Source: Coriobacteriales bacterium (lineage in GTDB: Bacteria > Actinomycetota > Coriobacteriia > Coriobacteriales > UBA8131). From it: a DNA stretch of 8,365 nt. The position numbers were made by a program, and so were the translations under genes. The stretch spans positions 1 to 8,365 of the forward strand of contig JAIRUT010000139.1 in assembly GCA_031254255.1 (NCBI GenBank), read 5' to 3'. Below the pieces are notes generated by a model. That model saw only the letters and a list, made by a program, of their open reading frames with translations, searched no databases and was not told where the DNA came from. Numbering within the stretch: the stretch's first letter is position 1; each line of letters begins with the position of its first letter. Shown here piece after piece: positions 1-8,006 of this stretch.

Positions 1-2532
1 GGACTCCTCGCTGGCAAAAAGATCATCGGCATCAACATCCACGATCTCCATTCCGGCCTGCGTGATTGTCAGCTGCTCGGCCTTACTCTCAATAACCTCA
101 GGCAGGTTGAGCAATCGGGAACGCTTGGCATCATGCTCTGGCTGCAGCTCTTTATCTCCAGCATCAGAATTCTCAGGCTGGATCTCTGGCTGGATGTCCA
201 GTTGGCGATTCGATTGGCTACTCGAATTACTCTCTTGCTCTCTAGCCGGCTGACGTTCCGTATCCTGTTCTGGTTGGACAGCTGCCTGACGCTCTTGCCG
301 ACGACGTTCCACCCGCCGCTTTGGCTGACTGCCAGCTCGGCTTGCTTCTTGACTCAGATCGGTGTCATGTGTGGGAACTATCAGGGCGCCCGTTGCGCTA
401 TTTGTGTCCGGAACAACCCGGAAAGCCTGTTTGTCCAGACCGGAAAAGTCCGGTTTGGACCTGATATCACCCCTGTTAAAACTAAGATCCTGATTTTGCT
501 GATCACTTTGCAAATTCTGACCCAACTGATCCTTACGAACAGCCCTGTCTCGCGTGTCATCCAAGGCAGGCTGAGCAAGCTGAGATCCCAATGCAGCTGG
601 TGCAGGGACAGATGGGGATACTGGTGACACCGCCGGCCTTTCAACCGCGGCTGTCTGCTGAAATGCTGGTGCAGCGGAAATCCCCGCCTCACCTGCTGCT
701 GCAGAATGCATAGCTGTATCTGCTGATGGAACTGCATCTGCTGATGGAATACCAGTTGCTAAACTGGCTTTTGAGACATCTGAGATGTTATCCGAACGAG
801 TAATTTCAGGTCTGTCGCTGCTGGCCTCCAAAGTATCAGCCTCGACCTCAGGCTCAAATCCCAGGATGCTATCTTGAAAATTTAACTCATTAGGCATGGG
901 CTCCATGGGAGTTTCGCTTTGCAGCTGGAAGATCTTGGATATCTCAGCATCAGATGACCTTCTGTTTGCCATTGGAGGTAAGCTAGTATCATTCTCGCTT
1001 TGATGTGCAGGAATTAGAGGGGAGTTTACACCATCCCCGCTTTCATGTGCAGGAGTTGGTATATCAGCAAAGCGGGAACGGACAACTTCTCCGCCTTCCT
1101 CATCCTGTATCTTGCGTTCACTTTTCTGCTCCGCTGCCTTTTTGGCCTTTCTATACCATTCGGGCAGATTAGCATCCTCTTCATCTCCACCTTCATCGTC
1201 AATCGCAGGGGGCTCCTCCTCAACCTCAACAGGGTCAAGCTGGCCAAGATCTGACTGGTCCCTTTCAAACTCCTCCGCCTGCTTGTTTTCCTGCGATTCG
1301 CTACGTGGTGTGACGAAGATACTGGCTCTTTCACTGCCGACCTGAACGAGATTGCCGGCAATGGATCCACCGGGAACCCTGTTTCCTATTCTTCCGGTGA
1401 TGTCACTTCGCATCCTGGGATCTTCACCATTGCCATAATTCTTCCTCAGCATCTCATCGCCCACATCAGGACCGCTGGCTGCGGATGCATCATGCAACAT
1501 AGGCATTGGCCCTGATAAGGCCCCATCGCTATCTACATTATTTTGAAGCGGAATCCCCTGCGTTAAGGAAGCTGGTTCTTGACCGACGGCATCGGATCTT
1601 GACCTGGAGTCAGTGGCCGCCTGAACACCGTCAGACTCTATTTCAGCCCCGTCTACCATCGCTGCTTCAACTTTATCCGACACATTCGTTGCACCGGCTG
1701 CAGCGGCAAGCTGATTGCGATACTCACGGCGGGCACGCAGGCGATGGACATTTGTCTGGCCTTTACGTTGCTCGTCATTACTCAATAATTCGCCCAGGAT
1801 ATCCGCCAGGCCAAATAATACGCCGACTCCGGAGAGGTTCACGTTGGCACCGACCTGATGAGGCAAGAACTGGTCTATCAGTTTCACCAAGAAGTTAACA
1901 AACAACAGGCCAAAACAGACCAAAGCGGCCCAACTGGCAATTGTCTGGACAATACCTGGCGCCGGGAGCAGAAGCAGAATCGCTGGCAGAATGGCGATTC
2001 CTAACAGTGCGGCTTGGGCAGTTTTCAGCAACCTGAGTCTAGTGGCTAAAAATGACATCGCCTCAATGCGCGTGCGCGGCGAATCGTATCTAGCCACCAC
2101 CACTATCTTACGCTGGGGTTTTCCAGATGAGGCTGTACCACCACTAGTGCTCCCACCGTCAAATTGATGTGGATTGTAACGAGCAATTACGTTCTGGCTC
2201 AAACCCGTCGGCAACAGTCGGTGCAATGGATTCAGATCCAATAGTTCCAACAAAAAAAGCAGAATACCTAAAATGACCAAAATCAAAGAGACTATGGCCA
2301 ACTTGGGTGTCAAAAAACAAATTAAGGAACCGACGGCTACAAGACCCAAGGTAGCCAGATGCATCATGGGTGCGAAGCGATCTGTAGCGAATTCCTCAAT
2401 CGTGGCATCGAGACCAAAACCACCAAAGCGTGTGGCGATCACCTCGGCTGCATGGAACTCCTGCTTGCTTCCCGCTGGACGGGTTCCAGCTTCCTTCACG
2501 AGTTCTTGAATATTATCCCGCATTGATGCCAT
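1..2532 (-). CDS. Degenerate M28-peptidase-like polytopic membrane protein with long acidic disordered tail (3' end outside window)
   Basis: The frame is open from the ATG at 2532 to the window edge, giving 844 codons without a stop. The ATG has AGGAGG 4 nt upstream (2537-2542). Residues 5-48 resemble the N-terminus of M28 metallopeptidases (GTRPAGS at 16-22, then AAEVIA). Four hydrophobic segments lie near 58-74, 78-99, 171-190 and 193-218. Between segments 2 and 3 is VVVARYDSP (144-152), which aligns with the M28 motif VxxAHYDS, but the zinc-binding His is Arg148. After segment 4, GANVNLSGVGVL (228-239) aligns with GANDNxSGVAVL, but the bridging Asp is Val231. No Glu-Glu catalytic motif is visible before the edge. 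Residues 250-844 are mostly Gln-, Glu-, Ser- and Pro-rich, with more ordered islands near 386-410 and 454-492. The family similarity is clear by eye; loss of peptidase activity is inferred. It probably has its own promoter in the 239-bp gap upstream. Function is unknown, possibly scaffold or binding. Confidence 0.8.
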   Translation of the reverse strand, partial: MASMRDNIQELVKEAGTRPAGSKQEFHAAEVIATRFGGFGLDATIEEFATDRFAPMMHLATLGLVAVGSLICFLTPKLAIVSLILVILGILLFLLELLDLNPLHRLLPTGLSQNVIARYNPHQFDGGSTSGGTASSGKPQRKIVVVARYDSPRTRIEAMSFLATRLRLLKTAQAALLGIAILPAILLLLPAPGIVQTIASWAALVCFGLLFVNFLVKLIDQFLPHQVGANVNLSGVGVLFGLADILGELLSNDEQRKGQTNVHRLRARREYRNQLAAAAGATNVSDKVEAAMVDGAEIESDGVQAATDSRSRSDAVGQEPASLTQGIPLQNNVDSDGALSGPMPMLHDASAASGPDVGDEMLRKNYGNGEDPRMRSDITGRIGNRVPGGSIAGNLVQVGSERASIFVTPRSESQENKQAEEFERDQSDLGQLDPVEVEEEPPAIDDEGGDEEDANLPEWYRKAKKAAEQKSERKIQDEEGGEVVRSRFADIPTPAHESGDGVNSPLIPAHQSENDTSLPPMANRRSSDAEISKIFQLQSETPMEPMPNELNFQDSILGFEPEVEADTLEASSDRPEITRSDNISDVSKASLATGIPSADAVPSADTAMHSAAAGEAGISAAPAFQQTAAVERPAVSPVSPSVPAPAALGSQLAQPALDDTRDRAVRKDQLGQNLQSDQQNQDLSFNRGDIRSKPDFSGLDKQAFRVVPDTNSATGALIVPTHDTDLSQEASRAGSQPKRRVERRRQERQAAVQPEQDTERQPAREQESNSSSQSNRQLDIQPEIQPENSDAGDKELQPEHDAKRSRLLNLPEVIESKAEQLTITQAGMEIVDVDADDLFASEES

Positions 2533-2536
2533 ATAT

Positions 2537-2542
2537 CCTCCT
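2537..2542 (-). promoter_or_regulatory. Ribosome-binding site of the M28-like gene
   Basis: AGGAGG on the minus strand lies 4 nt before the ATG at 2532. A second in-frame ATG at 2523 would have a 13-nt spacer, so the first ATG is preferred although its spacing is short. Confidence 0.65.
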
Positions 2543-2713
2543 GCTCACACCTGCCAGTCCAACAATCAGTGCTGCTGTGGTGTGACACATTCCTGAACAC
2601 AACCGCTCTCAGATCCCGATCAGACCGTGAGCAGTCGCTTCAACGTATAGACCTGAGATATAAACCACTATTAGCCAACAATTCATCTCAGCTGACAATA
2701 GGTATCAACTCTT

Positions 2714-2719
2714 ATTATA
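2714..2719 (-). promoter_or_regulatory. Candidate -10 box for the M28-like gene
   Basis: A perfect TATAAT on the minus strand sits in the 239-bp gap (2533-2771), about 180 nt upstream of the ATG at 2532. No good -35 lies at 16-18 bp spacing; the hexamer at 17 bp is AGCGAA. The gap is AT-rich around this box and holds no ORF and no convincing terminator for the gene upstream. Other weak promoter-like hexamers occur closer to the ATG, so the real start site is uncertain. Confidence 0.35.
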
Positions 2720-2771
2720 GAACTATCTGGCTATTTTTCGCTTTACGCAGGCCAATTACTTGGTATTGCAT

Positions 2772-4808
2772 TCAATTATTGCCTGCACTTTGATTTGACA
2801 CCCAAGCACGCAGATAATCATCGGTTTCTGCTGTCTTCTCCCATAAATTCTTGTAGTCCTCGCGCCATCCGCTGGTCAAAGTCTCGTGAGCCGCGGCAAT
2901 CAACTCCATCGGATCTTCAGGAATCTCCAAAGACAGATTGACCGCTTCTGCATCTTTGGTCAAAAACTCCTGATTCTTGGCTTCGACAGTTGCCTGATCG
3001 CCAGCGATCAAGGCCTGGTCAGCGGCTATGGCCAGCTCCAAAGACTGAGCCCGAGCATCAATGTAAGCGGTAATCGTAGAGAAGTCTGCCGTCGGAAAGT
3101 AACCTGATGCAAGCAACAGGGCATCTGATGCTTTATTCAGATCATCCTTGGCAGAGTTGTCCAGCTCAAGTGATTGCGTCCCTTGACCAGCTTTAGCATC
3201 AACCAGTAGTGTAGCTGCTTTCTGCATGTTGGTACCAGCTTCAATGATGTTGTTCCAAGCGATCTCTAACTGCTCAGCACTTTGCATGGCTGCAATATCC
3301 GCCTCTGACAGCTCAACGCTCAAGACCAGCATTTGCTTGCGGTAATTTGCGGAATCAATCACATACTGAGCGACATCCTTTTGTTTGTCCCCTCCGAGGT
3401 TTTCCTTGGCTGATTCAGCCTTTTGAATAGCCGAATCCAGATTTTGCTGGGTCACATCGACCTGATCCAAGAGATTTTGCAAATCTGGCAATGTATCCCT
3501 GCTGACCTGAGCATCAATCAGCTTATCCAAGCCGACAACCACGACATCGGCCTCTTGGATAAGGGCAATAGAGTCGTTCAGAGTGACAACCGCCTGTGCT
3601 CTCTGCTCCCCCAAAATCACCTCGCGAGCGGCATAGGAATTGCGGAAATAGATTCCAAAGATCCCCGCTGCCAAAATCAAAATTGCCAAACCGATGATAA
3701 TAAATGGCCAAATCTGTCGTTTGTTCTCCGCCAAAGCTTCTTCTGCCAGTAGTTCTTTTGCCAAGAGTTCTTCGGCCATCAGCTCTTCAGTCATTAAAAC
3801 CTTTGTTAAAAGGTCGTCTTCCTCGGAATCTTCGTAATCCTCGGATTCAGATGACCGGAAATCTGAGTCTTCCGAATCTTGACCCTTGGAAGCCACTTCT
3901 CCAATCAAGCCCCTGATGACAATGGGCGGCACCTTGCCTCTGCTTGGTTCAGAAGCATTAATTTCCAGTAGGTTGTTGGGCAAATCATCGCTTTGCGTGG
4001 GCTCGTCAGTTGGCGTGGGCTCACTTATTAACTCAGGCACATCTGCTGGTAATGGCTCATAATTCGACACAGATCCGTCACTAGGCGCGGATTTGCTGAC
4101 AGGAATATATGGTTCTTGTGATGGGGGCTCAGCCGAACGTTCAATAGTAATGTCCTTGACAGCCGCCGGATCACCGGCGTCCCTGAGGTTAAGCTCAACC
4201 GAACGCTCAACCGCAATGTCCTTGGCAGGTTCAGAGACGGGAGCTTGGTCATGGGGCAGGCTTTTGCTCTGGAATCTTCGCGCAAGGCTTTTTTCTTTCA
4301 GCTCTTTGGTATATTCCTCCATATCAAGTAATTCGGCAATCTCTTCCCGACTCGGAATGCCACCCTTTTTGGACTCGGGAACAGGAGGTGCAGGCGCAGG
4401 CGTATGTTTAGGCGTAGGAGCTTGAGATGCATAAGCAGGCTTCTGCAGTGGATGTACGCCCGAGCGTTTTGTAACGTCACCCTTGGCAGGCTCAGCAACA
4501 GGAGGCGCATAGATAGAGCGGATAATTTTGGGAGCCTCAGGCTCGGGTGCAGGTTGCGCAGGAGCAGGGGGTCCAGGGATCGCAGTTTTTTGCACGGGTT
4601 GCACACCCGCTCGCCCCTCAATATCGCCCTTGGCAGGCCCTGGTTTCGCTTTAGGAGCATCTGGCTCAATAACCTTAGCCCCAACAGCCTTCGTCTCGTC
4701 AGGTTCGCCCTCCACAGAGTCCTCGGAAACAGAATTGTCCTTCAAACCCTCTGCCTCAAAGAGCTTTAGTGTGTCTGTGTCTGTGTCTGATATCCTGCGT
4801 TTGGCCAT
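2772..4808 (-). CDS. Unrecognised single-pass membrane protein with repetitive acidic/proline-rich N-terminus and helical C-terminal domain
   Basis: This 678-residue protein contains no cysteine. Residues 1-330 look disordered, rich in Pro, Ala, Glu, Ser and Asp. They contain two copies of a PAKGD...R.GV.P.QK motif (58-76 and 107-125) and two shorter relatives (194-205 and 216-228). A very acidic Ser/Asp/Glu stretch (310-332) is followed by six pentapeptide repeats of LLAEE type (333-362). One transmembrane helix follows (about 366-388), with a basic residue pair just before it (K363, R364). Residues 389-678 are Ala-, Asp-, Leu- and Gln-rich and look like a helical bundle or coiled coil. There is no cleavable signal peptide, so the predicted topology is N-terminus inside, C-terminal domain outside. 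The ATG at 4808 follows an in-frame stop by one codon, so the start cannot lie further upstream, but the Shine-Dalgarno is weak. The gene starts 30 bp after purA and is probably cotranscribed with it. I do not recognise the family; a role at the cell envelope is inference. Confidence 0.85.
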   Translation of the reverse strand: MAKRRISDTDTDTLKLFEAEGLKDNSVSEDSVEGEPDETKAVGAKVIEPDAPKAKPGPAKGDIEGRAGVQPVQKTAIPGPPAPAQPAPEPEAPKIIRSIYAPPVAEPAKGDVTKRSGVHPLQKPAYASQAPTPKHTPAPAPPVPESKKGGIPSREEIAELLDMEEYTKELKEKSLARRFQSKSLPHDQAPVSEPAKDIAVERSVELNLRDAGDPAAVKDITIERSAEPPSQEPYIPVSKSAPSDGSVSNYEPLPADVPELISEPTPTDEPTQSDDLPNNLLEINASEPSRGKVPPIVIRGLIGEVASKGQDSEDSDFRSSESEDYEDSEEDDLLTKVLMTEELMAEELLAKELLAEEALAENKRQIWPFIIIGLAILILAAGIFGIYFRNSYAAREVILGEQRAQAVVTLNDSIALIQEADVVVVGLDKLIDAQVSRDTLPDLQNLLDQVDVTQQNLDSAIQKAESAKENLGGDKQKDVAQYVIDSANYRKQMLVLSVELSEADIAAMQSAEQLEIAWNNIIEAGTNMQKAATLLVDAKAGQGTQSLELDNSAKDDLNKASDALLLASGYFPTADFSTITAYIDARAQSLELAIAADQALIAGDQATVEAKNQEFLTKDAEAVNLSLEIPEDPMELIAAAHETLTSGWREDYKNLWEKTAETDDYLRAWVSNQSAGNN
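3723..3812 (-). repeat. Six tandem 15-bp units encoding pentapeptide repeats
   Basis: Residues 333-362 of the single-pass membrane protein read LLTKV, LMTEE, LMAEE, LLAKE, LLAEE, ALAEN. The units sit between the acidic stretch and the transmembrane helix. The DNA copies have diverged at many positions, so the array is old or kept by selection at the protein level. Confidence 0.75.
4125..4229 (-). repeat. Third and fourth degenerate copies of the PAKGD-type motif
   Basis: Residues 194-205 (PAKDIAVERSVE) and 216-228 (AVKDITIERSAEP) resemble each other and the first half of the longer motif copies nearer the N-terminus. They lack the GV.P.QK half. Confidence 0.5.
4434..4490 (-). repeat. Second long copy of the PAKGD...R.GV.P.QK motif
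   Basis: Residues 107-125 match residues 58-76 at 12 of 19 positions: PAKGD, R, GV, P, QK and a final A are shared. The copies are 49 residues apart and separated by a Pro/Ala-rich linker. Confidence 0.6.
4581..4637 (-). repeat. First long copy of the PAKGD...R.GV.P.QK motif
   Basis: Residues 58-76 of the single-pass membrane protein form the first long copy; the second is at 107-125. Conservation of G, R and the P.QK end within otherwise low-complexity sequence suggests short linear binding motifs, which is inference. Confidence 0.6.
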
Positions 4809-4838
4809 TCGCTATGCCAATCTTGAAAGCCCCGGCCC

Positions 4839-6127
<1,289 letters not shown>

Positions 6128-6139
6128 ACTATCATTAAT

Positions 6140-6157
6140 ATTGCATAATTACGCAAT
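6140..6157 (-). promoter_or_regulatory. 18-bp near-perfect palindrome in the purA leader
   Basis: The minus strand reads ATTGCGTAATTATGCAAT. The two 9-bp halves are complementary except for one G-T pair. It lies 24-41 nt upstream of the purA ATG and downstream of the candidate -10, so it would be in the 5' untranslated RNA. It could be an operator for a dimeric repressor or a weak RNA stem. No known purine regulator site was recognised in it. Confidence 0.45.
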
Positions 6158-6169
6158 TAGCAAACAGAT
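6157..6169. repeat. 13-bp direct repeat, copy nearer purA
   Basis: The plus strand reads TTAGCAAACAGAT; the partner at 6227-6239 differs at one base. This copy abuts the 18-bp palindrome. Confidence 0.5.
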
Positions 6170-6191
6170 AATCATCGCTGTTACTCTAGTA

Positions 6192-6197
6192 ATTATA
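6192..6197 (-). promoter_or_regulatory. Candidate purA -10 box
   Basis: A perfect TATAAT on the minus strand, about 75 nt upstream of the purA ATG. No clean -35 exists: TTGAGC lies at 15 bp spacing and TTGCTT at 19 bp. An activator or a non-standard spacer may be needed, or purA may rely partly on readthrough from dnaB, since no terminator is visible in the gap. Confidence 0.45.
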
Positions 6198-6226
6198 CTA
6201 TGTCTGGCTGGAGCTCAAGCAAAACC

Positions 6227-6239
6227 TTAGCAAACGGAT
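6227..6239. repeat. 13-bp direct repeat, copy upstream of the purA promoter
   Basis: The plus strand reads TTAGCAAACGGAT, matching 6157-6169 at 12 of 13 positions, 70 bp apart. The pair brackets the candidate purA -10. Confidence 0.5.
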
Positions 6240-6279
6240 GCTGAGCTGCCAACATGGTGTCATTCTGAACCACGCCATA

Positions 6280-7758
6280 TCACCCCATCAGAGCCCCACG
6301 CTCTTTGGCAATCTCGCGAAAACGCGAGTAGGACTCATCGAAGGCCACCTCGACAATCCCCGTGGTACCATTGCGGTTCTTGCCAACGATCAGGCGCGCT
6401 CTGTCCGGTGGCAGCCTCTTGGAGTGCTTGTCAGCATCCCCGCCGGAGAAATCCTCATCGTTGTCGTCCTTCTCCCATCTCAGGGCGCGGTCAACAAAGA
6501 GCACGACATCGGCATCCTGCTCAATACTTCCGGATTCCCGCAGATCAGAGAGCTGAGGGCGCTTGTCTGTACGCATCTCAACATTACGCGAGAGCTGGCT
6601 GAGTGCAATGATCGGAACATTCAGCTCTTTGGCCAATATCTTCAAACCGCGAGTCATCTCCGCCACCTCGATGTAGCGTTGCCGCTCGTGTCCAGAACGC
6701 GTCGGCTGCATCAGTTGCAGATAGTCGATCACGATCAGGCCCTTATCCCGCTCCATCCCGCGCAGTTGGCGACGGGATTTGGCACGCAACTGCATAAGGT
6801 TCAGGGAGGGGTTATCCTCGATAAACATCTTGCATTCATAAAGACTACTGCTAGCCGCATTAATATTCGTCCAGTCGTAATCCTCCAAATTGGCCGTGCG
6901 CAGGCGGCCGTGATCCACTTGAGCCTCAGAGCTGATGATACGCATGGTTAACTGATCGGAAGGCATCTCGAGGGAGTAGAAGAGCACCGTCACACCTTCC
7001 TTGGTGGCATTCATGGCAATATTCAGGGCCAGTGTAGACTTCCCGACGCTCGGACGGGCAGCCAGAATAATCAGATCGCCACCGCGAAAGCCTGTCAGAA
7101 GTTCATCAAGTTCTTCAAATCCGGAAAGGATGCCCTGAAAACGATGTTGGTTTTTGGATTGCTCCTCGATCATCCGACCAGTGGTGATCAGTAGCTCATT
7201 TATCTGTTGAAAATCGGACTCGACCCGCTCTTGCGTAACATCAAAGATCAGCTTCTCAGCCTGCTCGATGATCTCCTCGCTATCATCAAGGGGGCTTTCA
7301 GCCAGAGCCTCGATGTTCCGGGCAGCCTTCATGAGCTCCCGCAGGAGTGAATAGCGGCGGACAATCCCTGCATGATGCTCCCAGTTGTAAACAGCTGTTG
7401 CGTTGTTTGCCAGCTGGACAAGATAGCTCCGACCACCGGCCATATCCAAGTCGCCAAGGGATTCCAGACGATCGGCCACAGAAATGGGATCAACGGGAAT
7501 ATGACGCATCGAAAGATCATAGATGGCATTGAAGATACGGCTATGGGCTCCGCGATAGAAATCATTGACGCGAATCCGCCCAAGCGCCTCCTCAACAATA
7601 TCAGAATCCAGGATCATGGCAGCTAGAACAGCCTGCTCCGCCTCCAGATTGTGCGGATCTGGAATTGGGTTGCTCAGCACAAGCGCCTCGGCTGAGTCAT
7701 AGCCAAAGTCGTCGTCGCCTATCCTATCCGAACTGGGTTTTCTCTTCTGATCAGCCAT
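6280..7758 (-). CDS. dnaB: Replicative DNA helicase DnaB
   Basis: DnaB is the hexameric ATP-driven 5'-3' helicase that unwinds DNA at the replication fork and works with primase. From the ATG at 7758 the protein has 492 residues. The N-terminal DnaB domain begins near PHNLEAEQAVLAAMI (35-49). The RecA-like ATPase domain carries ARPSVGKS (234-241, Walker A, Lys240), SLEM (262-265, Glu264), LIVIDYLQL (341-349, Walker B, Asp345), ALSQLSR (385-391, Gln388) and GKNRNG (459-464), whose Lys460 and Arg462 match the inter-subunit finger residues. That motif is KQRNG in many bacteria. A hydrophilic, acidic insert lies at about 428-452. There is no intein. An in-frame TTG at 7818 could add 20 residues, but GGAGG with an 8-nt spacer supports the ATG at 7758. 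Confidence 0.97.
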   Translation of the reverse strand: MADQKRKPSSDRIGDDDFGYDSAEALVLSNPIPDPHNLEAEQAVLAAMILDSDIVEEALGRIRVNDFYRGAHSRIFNAIYDLSMRHIPVDPISVADRLESLGDLDMAGGRSYLVQLANNATAVYNWEHHAGIVRRYSLLRELMKAARNIEALAESPLDDSEEIIEQAEKLIFDVTQERVESDFQQINELLITTGRMIEEQSKNQHRFQGILSGFEELDELLTGFRGGDLIILAARPSVGKSTLALNIAMNATKEGVTVLFYSLEMPSDQLTMRIISSEAQVDHGRLRTANLEDYDWTNINAASSSLYECKMFIEDNPSLNLMQLRAKSRRQLRGMERDKGLIVIDYLQLMQPTRSGHERQRYIEVAEMTRGLKILAKELNVPIIALSQLSRNVEMRTDKRPQLSDLRESGSIEQDADVVLFVDRALRWEKDDNDEDFSGGDADKHSKRLPPDRARLIVGKNRNGTTGIVEVAFDESYSRFREIAKERGALMG

Positions 7759-7766
7759 AATGCTTC

Positions 7767-7771
7767 CCTCC
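7767..7771 (-). promoter_or_regulatory. Ribosome-binding site that decides the dnaB start
   Basis: GGAGG on the minus strand sits 8 nt before the ATG at 7758. The upstream TTG at 7818 has no comparable site and overlaps a candidate -10 box. Confidence 0.75.
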
Positions 7772-7817
7772 AGCTTGTCTGAATCCTGCTTGGGTTCTGC
7801 TTGGATCGGAACTACCA

Positions 7818-7823
7818 ATCATA
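7818..7823 (-). promoter_or_regulatory. Candidate dnaB -10 box
   Basis: TATGAT on the minus strand (5 of 6 to consensus), about 60 nt upstream of the dnaB ATG. No convincing -35 lies at 16-18 bp, so the assignment is weak. Confidence 0.3.
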
Positions 7824-7913
7824 CCTAATGTTTCCAGGATTCTTCTAATAGATTTACAAAAGTTTTAAGAACTGCCGTTTAAACTGGGGTTACTGAGGAA
7901 AGGGTTTTGCAAA

Positions 7914-7965
7914 ATGTCGCAACGGGATGCCGCTACGGACCATCGCAACGAACCATCGCGACGGA
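7914..7965. repeat. Four tandem 13-bp repeats between dnaB and rpsF
   Basis: On the plus strand the units are ATGTCGCAACGGG (7914-7926), ATGCCGCTACGGA (7927-7939), CCATCGCAACGAA (7940-7952) and CCATCGCGACGGA (7953-7965). All share CGC at positions 5-7 and ACG at 9-11; the last two are the closest. A much weaker fifth unit may follow to 7978. The array is non-coding, directly repeated without gaps, and lies between the divergent promoters. The spacing and direct orientation resemble iterons or a multi-site operator, but no protein family is known to me for this motif. Confidence 0.7.
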
Positions 7966-8006
7966 CCTGTAGCAAGGCAGCCAAGCATTGACCCAGCGAC
8001 CGTGAT

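Noticed and set aside
133..627. Plus-strand open frame of 164 codons at the left end
   Set aside because: It is antisense to the low-complexity tail of the M28-like gene, whose minus-strand frame is open for 844 codons with a good start.
2579..2590. Short palindrome TGTGACACA upstream of the M28-like gene, considered as a CRP/FNR-type operator
   Set aside because: Arms of only 4 bp and no TGTGA-N6-TCACA spacing; too small to support a site.
2747..2786. Inverted repeat GCAGGC...GCCTGC across the stop of the single-pass membrane protein gene, considered as a terminator
   Set aside because: Only 6 perfect pairs (9 with a bulge), a loop of about 20 nt, and no U-tract after it in the direction of transcription.
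6238..6951. 237-codon plus-strand open frame opposite dnaB
   Set aside because: It lies wholly antisense to conserved DnaB motifs, has no ribosome-binding site and no recognisable protein features; a shadow of codon bias.
7759..7818. Extension of dnaB to the TTG at 7818 (20 more residues)
   Set aside because: The ATG at 7758 has GGAGG at 8-nt spacing; the TTG has no ribosome-binding site and overlaps a candidate -10.
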